Below, piece after piece: positions 52,661 through 61,193 of a stretch of 64,000 bases of DNA (position 1 is its first letter; each line of letters begins with the position of its first letter). A model generated the notes under the pieces. That model was given only the letters and a program-made list of their open reading frames with translations. It searched no databases and was not told the DNA's origin. The stretch lies in the NCBI GenBank assembly GCA_963720695.1, contig CAVRGG010000001.1, forward strand, positions 248,001 to 312,000, given 5' to 3'. Made by a program: the position numbers and the translations under genes. This stretch comes from UBA668 sp963720695 (GTDB taxonomy: Bacteria; Actinomycetota; Acidimicrobiia; Acidimicrobiales; Ilumatobacteraceae).

Positions 52661-53866
52661 ATGTCCACGCTCAGCTCGGCGCAAGCCGCTCACCGTCTCG
52701 GCGTCAAGCAGGCCACGCTGTATGCGTACGTCAGCCGAGGAGTGCTCCACAGTCATCGTGACCCGCAGACCCGACAGAGCAGGTTCGACGCCCTCGAGGT
52801 GGAGCGGTTGGCGACACGAGGGCGACCTCGACAGGCGAGTCGGTCGGCGTCGCTCGATCTGCAGATCGACACCCACATCACCGAGATCCGTGATCACACC
52901 ATTCGCTACCGGGGCCACGACCAGGCAGAGCTGGCCCGGTCCGCGACGTTCGAACAGGTCGCCGAGCTGATCTGGACCGGCAACCTGCCGTCGGTGACGC
53001 CCACCTGGCGGGGCACCGTCGTCGATCTCGCGGCCTTCGGTGGCGAGCCGAACGCCCTGCGGATGAGTGACCGGATTCGGCTGATCGTCGCGGCTGCGGC
53101 CGTCGACGCGACGCATCGGCGGGACCGAGCGTCGGTGGTCGAGGCGGGAAGTGAGCTCGTGGCGACGCTGGTGGACTCGCTCCCGATCGCCGGCGACGGT
53201 CGCTGTCCGCGCCTGATGCGTCCCGACGGGACCGCCGTGCGCTCCAGCATCGCCGGCCGGCTCTGGGCCCGTCTGTCGCCCAGACGGGCGACACCCGAAC
53301 TGCTGGCGGTGCTGAATGCGTCGCTCGTCCTGCTGGCCGACCACGAGATGGCTGCGTCGACGCTGGCCGCGCGCGTGGCGGCGAGCACCCGCGCCGGAGT
53401 CCACGACGTGGTGACGGCTGGACTCGGCACGCTCAACGGTCCGTTGCACGGCGGCGAGAGCGCCCGCGTTCGTCGGGTCCTGCAGCAGGCCGGCGAGGAC
53501 TCGGTGAGTGGTGCGATCTCGGCTGCGCTCGACCACTTCGGACGGCTTCCGGGATTCGGCCAGGTGCTGTACCCGCGAGGCGACCCACGGGCGAGGCTGT
53601 TGCTGGAGATGCTGCGGGGCGCCGCGACCGGGCCCGCGTTGGATCTCGTCGAGAGGGTGGTGGACGAGGCGGCTCGCCGGAAGCTGCCGCCGCCCAACGT
53701 CGACCTCGCGCTCGGCGCGCTCGGTTCGGTCGCCCAGATGCCGGTCGACGCAGGGACCGCCCTCTTCGCCTCGGCCCGGATCGTCGGCTGGCTCGCCCAC
53801 GCGATGGAGGAGTACGACGAGCCCGCCCTGCGCTTCCGTCCCCGCGCCGTCTACGTCGGCGACTGA
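52661..53866 (+). CDS. HTH-domain/citrate synthase-like fusion
   Basis: 401 residues. The N-terminus, SSAQAAHRLGVKQATLYAYVSRG then RQSRFDALEVERL, is a MerR-type helix-turn-helix; the rest is citrate synthase fold: DHEMAASTLAARVAAS, LNGPLHGGESAR near 260, LPGFGQVLYPRGDPRA near 299 and PPNVDLALGALG near 344. The His of GFGH is Gln here, so one of the three catalytic residues is missing while the first His and the Asp remain. It may be a ligand-sensing regulator more than an enzyme. An alternative start is ATG 52625 (MAKMINIDYGQR). Confidence 0.82.
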   Translation: MSTLSSAQAAHRLGVKQATLYAYVSRGVLHSHRDPQTRQSRFDALEVERLATRGRPRQASRSASLDLQIDTHITEIRDHTIRYRGHDQAELARSATFEQVAELIWTGNLPSVTPTWRGTVVDLAAFGGEPNALRMSDRIRLIVAAAAVDATHRRDRASVVEAGSELVATLVDSLPIAGDGRCPRLMRPDGTAVRSSIAGRLWARLSPRRATPELLAVLNASLVLLADHEMAASTLAARVAASTRAGVHDVVTAGLGTLNGPLHGGESARVRRVLQQAGEDSVSGAISAALDHFGRLPGFGQVLYPRGDPRARLLLEMLRGAATGPALDLVERVVDEAARRKLPPPNVDLALGALGSVAQMPVDAGTALFASARIVGWLAHAMEEYDEPALRFRPRAVYVGD

Positions 53867-53869
53867 CGC

Positions 53870-53956
53870 CTCGGCTTCTGGACAGGATCGTTCCCGCCGC
53901 CGCGTCTGGTCCGGATCGTTCCCGGAAACCGGGAACGATCCGGACCAGAAACCGAC
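53870..53956. repeat. composite hairpin repeat, copy B
   Basis: Perfect 21-bp arms (53905-53925 and 53929-53949) with loop AAA, preceded by CTCGGCTTCTGG as in copy A at 29761-29848. Lies right after the HTH-citrate synthase stop, facing the convergent P450 gene; plausible bidirectional terminator. Confidence 0.75.
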
Positions 53957-54011
53957 CGAAACGGTCTGGGCGACGGGAGGCGACCGTGGGCGACCGTGGT
54001 TGACGGCGCGC

Positions 54012-55254
54012 TCAGCGAGGCACGAGGTGGATCGGGAGTTCCTTCAGGCCGTTGATGAAGTTGCTCCGCACGCGGCGCGGCTCGCCGACGAGCTCGACCC
54101 GGTCGACGTGTTCGACGAGCGCCTGGAGAAAGGCCCGGACCTCGAGCCGCGCCATCCACTGACCGAGGCACAGATGTGGGCCACCGCCGCCGAAAGTGAC
54201 ATGACGGTTCGGGGAGCGCCCGAGATCGAACTCGTCGGGGCGGGGGAACACGCTCGGGATCGAAGTTGGCCGCCATGTACCAGGTGACCACCTTGTCACC
54301 GGCGGCGATGGGCACGCCGCCGATCTCGGTGTCGACCGTCGCGGTGCGACGGAAGTGCAACTGCGGGCTCGTCCACCGCAGCACCTCCTCGGTCGCCGTG
54401 TCCAGCAGTTCCGGATGGTCGCGGAGGCGATGGAGCTGGTCGGGATGCTCGGCGAACGCCAGCAGCCCGTGGGAGAGCGAATGGCGGGTGGTCTCGTTGC
54501 CGGCGATGAGGAGCAGGAGGAAGAACGTGCCCTGCTCTCGCTCGGTCAGCGGGACACCGTCGATGAGTGCGTTGGTGAGCACCGACAGCACGTCACCGCC
54601 GTCGACGCCTCGCCGAGCGACGGACAACCGCTCGACGTACTCCAGGACCTTCAGCGACACCGGACTCCGGAACGGGAGCAGCCGAAACGGGTCGGTGTCG
54701 ACCTGGTCGCTGACGGCGGGGGAGTAGTCGGGGTCGGCGTTGTAGACGATCTGATCGGCCCAGTGGAAGAGCTGAGGGGCGTCGTCGTCGGGCACGCCGA
54801 GGAGGCCCGTGATCATCCGGATCGGCAGCTCGCGGGCCACGGCGTACACCCCGTCGATCGTGCCGGCGTCGACCGATCGGCTGATGACTTCGTCGACGAG
54901 GTCGTGGGCATGTGCGGCGTACGTCTCGACGGCCATCTTGCTGAACGTGGGGTTCACCAACTGGCGGAGCTTGGTGTGGCGGGGTGGATCGGTCTCCAAC
55001 ATGGTGCGCCGAGCGATGAGTGCGTCCGGTTCGAGCTCCTCGATCTCCGTGCCACCGATCTCCGAGGAGAACGTGCGCCAGTCCTTGTGGACGGCGACGA
55101 CGTGTTCGTGGGTGGTCAGCGCCCAGCTGTCGGAGGCGTTCACCCACGCGACCGGGGCCGTGCGGCGGTACTCGTCGTAGGCGGCGAACGGCACTCCCCG
55201 CTCGTAGACGTCGTGACCGACGATGTCGAGGTTCGGCAACGAGTCGAGGCGCAT
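54012..55254 (-). CDS. cytochrome P450, frame-shifted
   Basis: About 413 residues. I-helix LLLIAGNETTRHSLSHGL carries the acid-alcohol pair; EEVLRW is the ExxR. An extra base near 54258-54262 separates AANFDPE from SVFPRPDEFDLGRSPNRHVTFGGGGPHLCLGQWMAR, whose FGGGGPHLCLG is the heme-Cys loop. The wording resembles the CYP124/125/142 group acting on lipid or steroid side chains, but the substrate is not fixed. TACGTT lies seven bases before ATG 55254. Divergent from the second P450. Confidence 0.85.
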
Positions 55255-55282
55255 GGCCGCGAACGTAGCGCGGGCGCGGTGT

Positions 55283-55288
55283 TACCGT
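55283..55288 (+). promoter_or_regulatory. -10 box (TACCGT) six bases before GTG 55295
   Basis: TACCGT ends exactly six bases before GTG 55295; it decides between GTG 55295 and 55298 as start. The 40-base gap to the divergent P450 must hold both promoters. Confidence 0.5.
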
Positions 55289-55294
55289 TCTGAT

Positions 55295-56413
55295 GTGGTG
55301 CAACCGCTCGGGGAGTCGATCACGCTCGCAGAGCTGGAGCTCGATCCCTATCGGTCCCTCGCCCGTCTGCGCGCCGACGAGCCGGTGAGTTGGGTGCCCG
55401 ACATGCAGATGTGGTTCGTCACCCGCTGGGACGACGTGGTCGCGGTGCACGATCGCCCCGAGGACTTCACCTCGGCGACCGAACCGAGCTGGCTGAACAC
55501 CGTGCTCGGGGTCAACATGCTCGGCAGCGACGGTGTGGAGCATCGTCGGCTGAAGGACGCACTGCAGCCCTCGTTCGCTCCCACGGCGACCGGCGACTGG
55601 GTCGCGCAGCGGCTGCCGCAGATCTGTGACGAGCTGATCGACGAGTTCGATCCAGCGGGCACCGATCTGATGACCGCCTACGCGGAGCCGATCGCGGTGC
55701 GCGCGTTGCAGGATGCACTGCGATGGGACAACGCCTCGTGGCAACAGATCGGCGAGTGGACACGGGGCGTCTGCACCGGGCTGGCCAACTTCACCAACGA
55801 CCCCTCGCTGAGCGCGATCGCGGCAGCCGCCAACGAGGACTCCGGCGCGTCGATCGCGGAGCGGGTCGTGCCCAACCTCGCGCACACCGGACTGCGACCG
55901 GACGAGATCGTGAACAACGTGAGGCTCTGCATGTCCGGCGGCATCAACGAACCGCGTGACGGGATCGGCCTCGCAGTGTGGGCTTTGCTCACGCATCCCG
56001 ACGCGCTGGCCGCCTGCGTCGCCGATCCGGCGAACTGGCGCAACGCCTGCGAGGAGACCTTCCGTTGGATCTCACCCGTCGCGACCTCGACGCGACAGGC
56101 GACGCATCCGGTCGAGTTGGCCGGGGTCACCATCCCCGAGGGGGCGATGGTCGCCGCCGTGCTCAGCTCGGCCAACCGCGACGAGCGGCACTGGACCCGT
56201 CCCGACGAGTTCCTCCCGGACCGGCGCGAGGGCGCCCACCTCGCGTTCAGCACGGGGGCGCACGTGTGTCTCGGGGCGTGGCTGGGACGCAGCACGGTGC
56301 GCGTCGCCGTCCAGCGGCTGTTCGAGCGCCTTCCCGAACTGGCACTCGCAGGGCCGGTGGACATCCGCGGGTTCGAGTTCCGCGGCCCGCTCCGCGTCGA
56401 CGTGCAGTGGTGA
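55295..56413 (+). CDS. cytochrome P450 with atypical I-helix
   Basis: 372 residues, short for a P450. Heme loop FSTGAHVCLGAWLGRS holds the proximal Cys; EETFRW gives the ExxR. The I-helix reads CMSGGINEPRDGIG: the Thr of the usual GG-x-(D/E)-T is replaced by Pro, with Glu and Arg nearby, a variant seen in some P450s that use substrate-assisted or peroxide chemistry. Ferredoxin partner not in the window. Ends four bases before the convergent importer gene. Confidence 0.85.
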   Translation: MVQPLGESITLAELELDPYRSLARLRADEPVSWVPDMQMWFVTRWDDVVAVHDRPEDFTSATEPSWLNTVLGVNMLGSDGVEHRRLKDALQPSFAPTATGDWVAQRLPQICDELIDEFDPAGTDLMTAYAEPIAVRALQDALRWDNASWQQIGEWTRGVCTGLANFTNDPSLSAIAAAANEDSGASIAERVVPNLAHTGLRPDEIVNNVRLCMSGGINEPRDGIGLAVWALLTHPDALAACVADPANWRNACEETFRWISPVATSTRQATHPVELAGVTIPEGAMVAAVLSSANRDERHWTRPDEFLPDRREGAHLAFSTGAHVCLGAWLGRSTVRVAVQRLFERLPELALAGPVDIRGFEFRGPLRVDVQW

Positions 56414-56417
56414 GCGG

Positions 56418-58193
56418 CTACGCCTGCGAGCCGAGGTAGGCCTCGGCGACGAGCGGGTTCGAGCGGACTTGCTCGGGCGTACCTTCGGCGAGGACGCGAC
56501 CTTCGTTGAGGACCACGATGTGATCGCTGATGCGGGTGATGAAGCCGAGGTCGTGGTCGATGACGAGCACGCCGGCGCCGATGCGTTGGGCGATCGCTCG
56601 CACGCTGTCGACCATCGCCAGGCTCTCCGAATCGCTCATGCCCGAGGTCGGCTCGTCCAGCAAGAGGTACTCGGGCGCCAGCGCCGCTGCACGGATCAGT
56701 TCCAGCCTTCGCTGGTTGCCATAGTCGAGCGTGTCGGCTTCGCGATCGGCGAACTCGGTGAGGCCGGCGTCGGCCAACAGCAGGTCGACGTCGGGTCGCA
56801 CACGATCGCGCCGGTGGCGTGCGGCGACGAGCGCAGTGAGCGCAACGTTCTCGCGGACCGACAACGCCTTGAACAGCCGGAGGTTCTGGAACGTGCGCGC
56901 CAGGCCGGCGCGGGCGACGTCGACCGGCGTGGCGTCGGAGAGGTCGTGATCGCCGAGACGGACTTCGCCGTCCTGCTGCTCGACCAGTCCGGTGATCACG
57001 TTGAACAGCGTGGTCTTTCCGGCACCGTTGGGACCGATCAGGCCGACCACCTCACCGGGGCGCACGCTGACCCCGGCACCGTCGAGCGCGATGAATCCGC
57101 CGAAGTGCACCTCGACCTTCTCGGCGACGAGTGATCGTGTCCCCACCGGCGGTTCGATGGGGTCGACGTCTGCTGGGCGATACATCCGCCGACGCATCCA
57201 GCGAGCGAGGTCGTGCTCACCCAGCAGCCCTCCCGGTCGGAGCAGCATCGCCAGCAGCATCGCCCCGCCGAGGAAGAGATCGGGGAAGCGTTCGATGTCG
57301 AGCCGTTGCGGGTCGCCCAGCTGTCGGAACAGTTCGTTGCCGGCCGTGATCAGCACCGTGCCGAGCACGGCGCCGCTGCAGGTGTGCATGCCGCCGACGA
57401 CGAGCATGACCAGGATCAGGATGCCGGCGTCGAGCGTGAACTGCTTCGGGTTGACGCTGCCCAGCGACTGCGCCCGCAGCGAACCGCCGAGCGCGATCAG
57501 CGCCATCGACACGACCCAGGCCGCGTACCGGGAACTGAAGATGCGGATGCCGAGCGCGGGCGCGGCGAGCTCGTCCTCGCGGGTGGCGATGGCGAACCGG
57601 CCGATGCGCGCCTCCTGGAAGAAGTGGGCGACGACGAGTGCGATGAACGCGCCCACCCACAGCCACGTGTTGCCGTGCAGCCGGGGGATGCCCGACAGAC
57701 CGCCCGCGCCGCGGGTCAGCTCCTTCCAGTTCTTGACCAGCTGGTCGACGACGAAGAGGGCGGCGAGCGTGATCATCGTCGGCGCCAGCCCGCTCGCGCG
57801 GCAGACGGCGATGCCGAAGATGGCGCCGAGGATCGTCGTCACGACGACCGCGAACATGGTGGCCGCGAACGGGTTCATGAAGACGTCGTGGAGACCGAAC
57901 GGGATGTGGGGGAGTGCCTTTGCCTTCGCCACGAGCGGGATCGCGACCACCGCCGTGGAGTACGCGGCGATCTGTGCAAAGGCCATGTGACCGAAGCTGA
58001 GCACGCCGGTGTTGCCGATGAACACCTGCATGCCGAGCACCAGGATGAAGTTGCTCAGCATCTCCGCGACCAGCGAGCTGCGAGCGGCGCCACCGCCGCT
58101 CGTGTAGGCCATCGCCACCGCGGCGACGGCGGCGAGCAGCACGGCGCTGGCGACGGTGCTCCGCACCGCGCGGGCGAGCCCCTGGTGCAGCAT
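56418..58193 (-). CDS. LivM-LivG fusion: ABC permease plus ATPase
   Basis: 591 residues. The N-terminal permease (about 1-335) has eight or so helices, including GVLSFGHMAFAQIAAYSTAV, GLAPTMITLAALFVVDQLV and ILILVMLVVGGMHTCSGAVLG typical of LivM. Residues about 350-591 are a LivG-type ATPase with Walker A GPNGAGKTT, FQNLRLFKALSVRENV and LLLDEPTSGMSD. In E. coli the two are separate proteins; here one continuous frame joins them without a stop. Last gene of the importer operon, starting one base into the livH stop. Confidence 0.88.
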   Translation of the reverse strand: MLHQGLARAVRSTVASAVLLAAVAAVAMAYTSGGGAARSSLVAEMLSNFILVLGMQVFIGNTGVLSFGHMAFAQIAAYSTAVVAIPLVAKAKALPHIPFGLHDVFMNPFAATMFAVVVTTILGAIFGIAVCRASGLAPTMITLAALFVVDQLVKNWKELTRGAGGLSGIPRLHGNTWLWVGAFIALVVAHFFQEARIGRFAIATREDELAAPALGIRIFSSRYAAWVVSMALIALGGSLRAQSLGSVNPKQFTLDAGILILVMLVVGGMHTCSGAVLGTVLITAGNELFRQLGDPQRLDIERFPDLFLGGAMLLAMLLRPGGLLGEHDLARWMRRRMYRPADVDPIEPPVGTRSLVAEKVEVHFGGFIALDGAGVSVRPGEVVGLIGPNGAGKTTLFNVITGLVEQQDGEVRLGDHDLSDATPVDVARAGLARTFQNLRLFKALSVRENVALTALVAARHRRDRVRPDVDLLLADAGLTEFADREADTLDYGNQRRLELIRAAALAPEYLLLDEPTSGMSDSESLAMVDSVRAIAQRIGAGVLVIDHDLGFITRISDHIVVLNEGRVLAEGTPEQVRSNPLVAEAYLGSQA

Positions 58194-59089
58194 CACACCC
58201 GCTCCGCGTGCGACACCTTGAAGATGCCATCGGGTCGGACGACGAAGAACGCGGCGATGAGGATGAACACGACGGCGGTCGAGAACTTGTCCCAGCCGGT
58301 GGCCACCTCGGGCAGGTAGGCGCGGGTGAACGTCTCGAGCAAGCCGAGCACGATGCCGCCCACGACCGCGCCGCTGAAGCTGCCCAGGCCGCCGATCACG
58401 GCCGCGATCACCGCCTTGAGCAGCCAGTCCGACCCCATGCTCGGCTCGGCCGCCGGGCTCCGCATGACGATGAGGCAGGCGGCGACCCCGGCGAGGAGGC
58501 CGGCGAACGCGAACGCTCCGGAGATGACCCGGTTGGCGCGCACGCCCATCAGGCGGGCGGCGTCGAAGTCCTCGGCGGCGGCGCGCACGCTGAGTCCGAA
58601 GAGCGTGCGCTTGAAGATCACGGCGGTCAGCGCCAGCGTGGCCGCGGTGACGGCGATGGTGACCACGTCCATCACCTCGAAGCTGACGCTGCCGATCTTG
58701 AACTGGTTGAAGACCCACGACGGCTTGGGGAACGCTCGCTGCTTGGGCGAGACGAAGATCTGCCACAGCGCGTGCGACAGGCGCTCGATCGCGAACGAGG
58801 TCAGCAGCAAGGTGAACGGGCTGGCGTTGCGGACCCACCGGAACGCGACCAGCTCGGTGAACACCGAGGCGATCATGGCCATGCTGATGATCACCGCCGG
58901 CATCCACCACCAGCTGCCGCCGTGGAGGAAGAAGAAGTAGGCGGCGTACGCGCCGACCGTGATGAGCTCGCCGTGGGCGAAGTTGACGAGGTGCATCACG
59001 CCGAAGATGAGGGAGATGCCGAGCGCGAGCAGCGCGTAGGTGCTGCCGACGCCGAGGCCGTCGACCAGTGTCTGGACGAGCTTGGTCAC
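58193..59089 (-). CDS. LivH-type ABC importer permease
   Basis: 298-residue inner-membrane permease of the branched-chain amino acid (HAAT) family. LLALGISLIFGVMHLVNFAHGELITVGAY is the signature (core GVMHLVNFAHGEL), and IGGLGSFSGAVVGGIVLGLLE the C-terminal one. GTG 59089 overlaps the livF stop by four bases. Such systems import branched-chain amino acids, amides, urea or polyamines; substrate not fixed. Confidence 0.9.
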   Translation of the reverse strand: MTKLVQTLVDGLGVGSTYALLALGISLIFGVMHLVNFAHGELITVGAYAAYFFFLHGGSWWWMPAVIISMAMIASVFTELVAFRWVRNASPFTLLLTSFAIERLSHALWQIFVSPKQRAFPKPSWVFNQFKIGSVSFEVMDVVTIAVTAATLALTAVIFKRTLFGLSVRAAAEDFDAARLMGVRANRVISGAFAFAGLLAGVAACLIVMRSPAAEPSMGSDWLLKAVIAAVIGGLGSFSGAVVGGIVLGLLETFTRAYLPEVATGWDKFSTAVVFILIAAFFVVRPDGIFKVSHAERV

Positions 59090-59808
59090 GTCTCGCTCCG
59101 GCTGGTGGTGTCGCCGATGAAGGAGTCGAACAGGCCCGTGTCGGCCGCGAGCGCGGCGCCTGCGCCGGATGCCACCACGTGGCCGGTCCGCAACAGGTAG
59201 CCGCGATCGGCCAGCTGCAGCGCCCGTGTTGCGTTCTGCTCGACGACGAGCATCGTCCGGCCCTGTTCGCGCAGCCGAGCCAGCAGCTCGAAGACCACGT
59301 CGACGATGGTCGGTGCCAACCCGAGCGTGGGCTCGTCGAGCAGGAGCAGGCGAGGGTTGCTCATCAACGCCCGACCCACGGCGAGTTGCTGGGCCTCGCC
59401 GCCGGACAGGAATCCGGCCGAAGTGTTCCACTTGGCCCGCAGCACGGGGAAGACCTCGGCTGCCTCGTCGAGCCGTTCCCGACGCTGGGCCTTCGTGGCG
59501 GTGGCACCTCCGAGGCGGAGGTTCTCCTCGACCGTGAGGTCCTTGAAGATGCGCCGATGTTCTGGCACCAGCGCCAGCCCGGCGCGCACCAGGGATGCCG
59601 GCTCGTCGCCGGTGATGTCCGCGCCGTCGAAGAAAATGCTGCCCGTGGCCGGGCGCAACAGCCCGGCCACGGTGTTCAGCAGTGTCGTCTTCCCGGCGCC
59701 GTTCGGCCCCACCAACGCCACCAGCTCGCCCTGTCGGACCTCGAGCGAGGCGCCGTGCAGGGCGGTGATGGCGCCGTAGCGCGTCGTGATCTCCTTGACC
59801 TCGAGCAT
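59086..59808 (-). CDS. LivF-type ABC importer ATPase
   Basis: 240-residue ATPase. Walker A GPNGAGKTT near 38, Q-loop and LVPEHRRIFKDLTVEENLRLG (the LivF signature), FLSGGEAQQLAVGRAL as ABC signature and LLLLDEPTLGLAP as Walker B. Pairs with the LivG half fused to LivM. Twenty bases after the binding-protein gene. Confidence 0.92.
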   Translation of the reverse strand: MLEVKEITTRYGAITALHGASLEVRQGELVALVGPNGAGKTTLLNTVAGLLRPATGSIFFDGADITGDEPASLVRAGLALVPEHRRIFKDLTVEENLRLGGATATKAQRRERLDEAAEVFPVLRAKWNTSAGFLSGGEAQQLAVGRALMSNPRLLLLDEPTLGLAPTIVDVVFELLARLREQGRTMLVVEQNATRALQLADRGYLLRTGHVVASGAGAALAADTGLFDSFIGDTTSRSET

Positions 59809-59827
59809 GGTGCCGAAGGTGATGGCG

Positions 59828-61084
59828 TCAGGAGGGGATGTTCTTCGGGCGCAGCGCTTCCACGAATGCCGGTGCGCCGTCCTTCACGGTGAGGATGACG
59901 ACGTCCTTCTCGGGGACACCACCGGTGCCCTTGTAGGAGACCGTGCCGGTGGTGACCTTGACGTTCTCGAGGCTGTCGATCGTGGAGATCAACGTGGCCG
60001 GATCGACCGAGCAGGCCTTCTCGGCGGCGGCGACGAGGATCTGCACCGCGTCGGCGGCGAGCGCCCCGAAGCTGATCGTCTCGATCTTGGCGCCGGCGGC
60101 GGCCGCCTCGTCGAGGAACTGCTGCACGTTGTTGGTGTCCTGCGGGAACGTGTGGGCGGCGAAGTACACGCCGTTGGCCACGTCGCCCGCACTCCACACC
60201 ACGGTGGCGTCGAAGCCGTCGACACCGAGGACGACGATGTCGCCGAGGCCGGCTGCCTTGAGCTGCTCGAGGAGCGTCTGCGTCTGCGGCATCACCATCG
60301 CGGTGAAGAGCACCTCGGGCTTCTCGCTGAGGGCCGCGATGTCGTTGACCTGCGTGGAGAAGTCGGCGTCGGCGAGGCTGTACGCGTAGTCGCTGAGCAC
60401 CGTGCCGCCGCCGTCCTCGAACACCGACGTGAAGTACTCCGGGTTGCCGGAGAAGTAGACGTCGTCGCTGCTACTGAACGTGACGGCCTTGGTGTGGCCC
60501 TCGGCCAGTGCGAACTCGGCCATGGCCGATGCCTGGACCTGGTCGCTGAAGCTGGCCAGGAACGCACCGCGGGTCGGGTCGGCGAGCGCCGGGTCGGTGG
60601 AGGCCATGTAGATGATCGGGGCCTTGCCGTCGACGGCGTCGAGCAGGGGTGCACCCGTGCTCGCGAAGGGCGGACCGATGATGGCGTTGACGCCGTCGTC
60701 GAGGAGCTCCTGGGCGGCACGCTGGGTCGCGGCCGGATCGCCCTGGATGTCCTTGACCTCGTAGGTGATCTGCTGGCCACCGACACCGCCTGCGGCGTTG
60801 ATCTGGTCGACCATCACCTTCGCTGCTTCCGACCCGGGCTGGTCGGAGAAGGCGCCCAACTCACCGAGGTCGGCGGCGAAGCCGATCTTCAGCGGGCTGT
60901 CGAGCGTGCAGTCCGATGCCATCGTGGTGTCGGTGCCGCCGTCGGTGGACGGCGTGGTCGTGGTGTCGACCGCCATCGTGGTGTCGGCACCGGCGGTGTC
61001 CGCGCTGTTGGAGCTGTCGCTGCCGCACGCGGCGACGACGAGGCCAACCGACATGACCACTGCTGGAATGAAACGCTTTCTCAT
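59828..61084 (-). CDS. ABC importer substrate-binding lipoprotein
   Basis: 418 residues. Signal peptide and lipobox: RKRFIPAVVMSVGLVVAAC with Cys20. A Thr-rich linker precedes a periplasmic-binding type I fold (LKIGFAADLGELGAFSDQPG, IIGPPFASTGAPLLDAV). Belongs to the LivK/AmiC-like group binding amino acids, amides or similar. First gene of the four-gene importer operon; GGGGGAG ribosome site before ATG 61084. Confidence 0.88.
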   Translation of the reverse strand: MRKRFIPAVVMSVGLVVAACGSDSSNSADTAGADTTMAVDTTTTPSTDGGTDTTMASDCTLDSPLKIGFAADLGELGAFSDQPGSEAAKVMVDQINAAGGVGGQQITYEVKDIQGDPAATQRAAQELLDDGVNAIIGPPFASTGAPLLDAVDGKAPIIYMASTDPALADPTRGAFLASFSDQVQASAMAEFALAEGHTKAVTFSSSDDVYFSGNPEYFTSVFEDGGGTVLSDYAYSLADADFSTQVNDIAALSEKPEVLFTAMVMPQTQTLLEQLKAAGLGDIVVLGVDGFDATVVWSAGDVANGVYFAAHTFPQDTNNVQQFLDEAAAAGAKIETISFGALAADAVQILVAAAEKACSVDPATLISTIDSLENVKVTTGTVSYKGTGGVPEKDVVILTVKDGAPAFVEALRPKNIPS

Positions 61085-61100
61085 GACTCCCCCTGGATCC

Positions 61101-61160
61101 CCGTTCACGAACGGTGTGTGGATTCGGGCATCGTAGTCGCGCGATTCGTTAGGGAACGAA
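61101..61160. promoter_or_regulatory. divergent intergenic region with two inverted repeats
   Basis: CCGTTC-AC-GAACGG (61101-61114) and TTCGTT-AGGG-AACGAA (61145-61160), both perfect 6-bp arms sharing the CGTT/AACG half. They lie between the importer operon and the glutamine synthetase family gene and could bind one shared regulator. Confidence 0.4.
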
Positions 61161-61193
61161 CGAACCGCGCCGCTTTGCTATCGTCGCCGCCGT

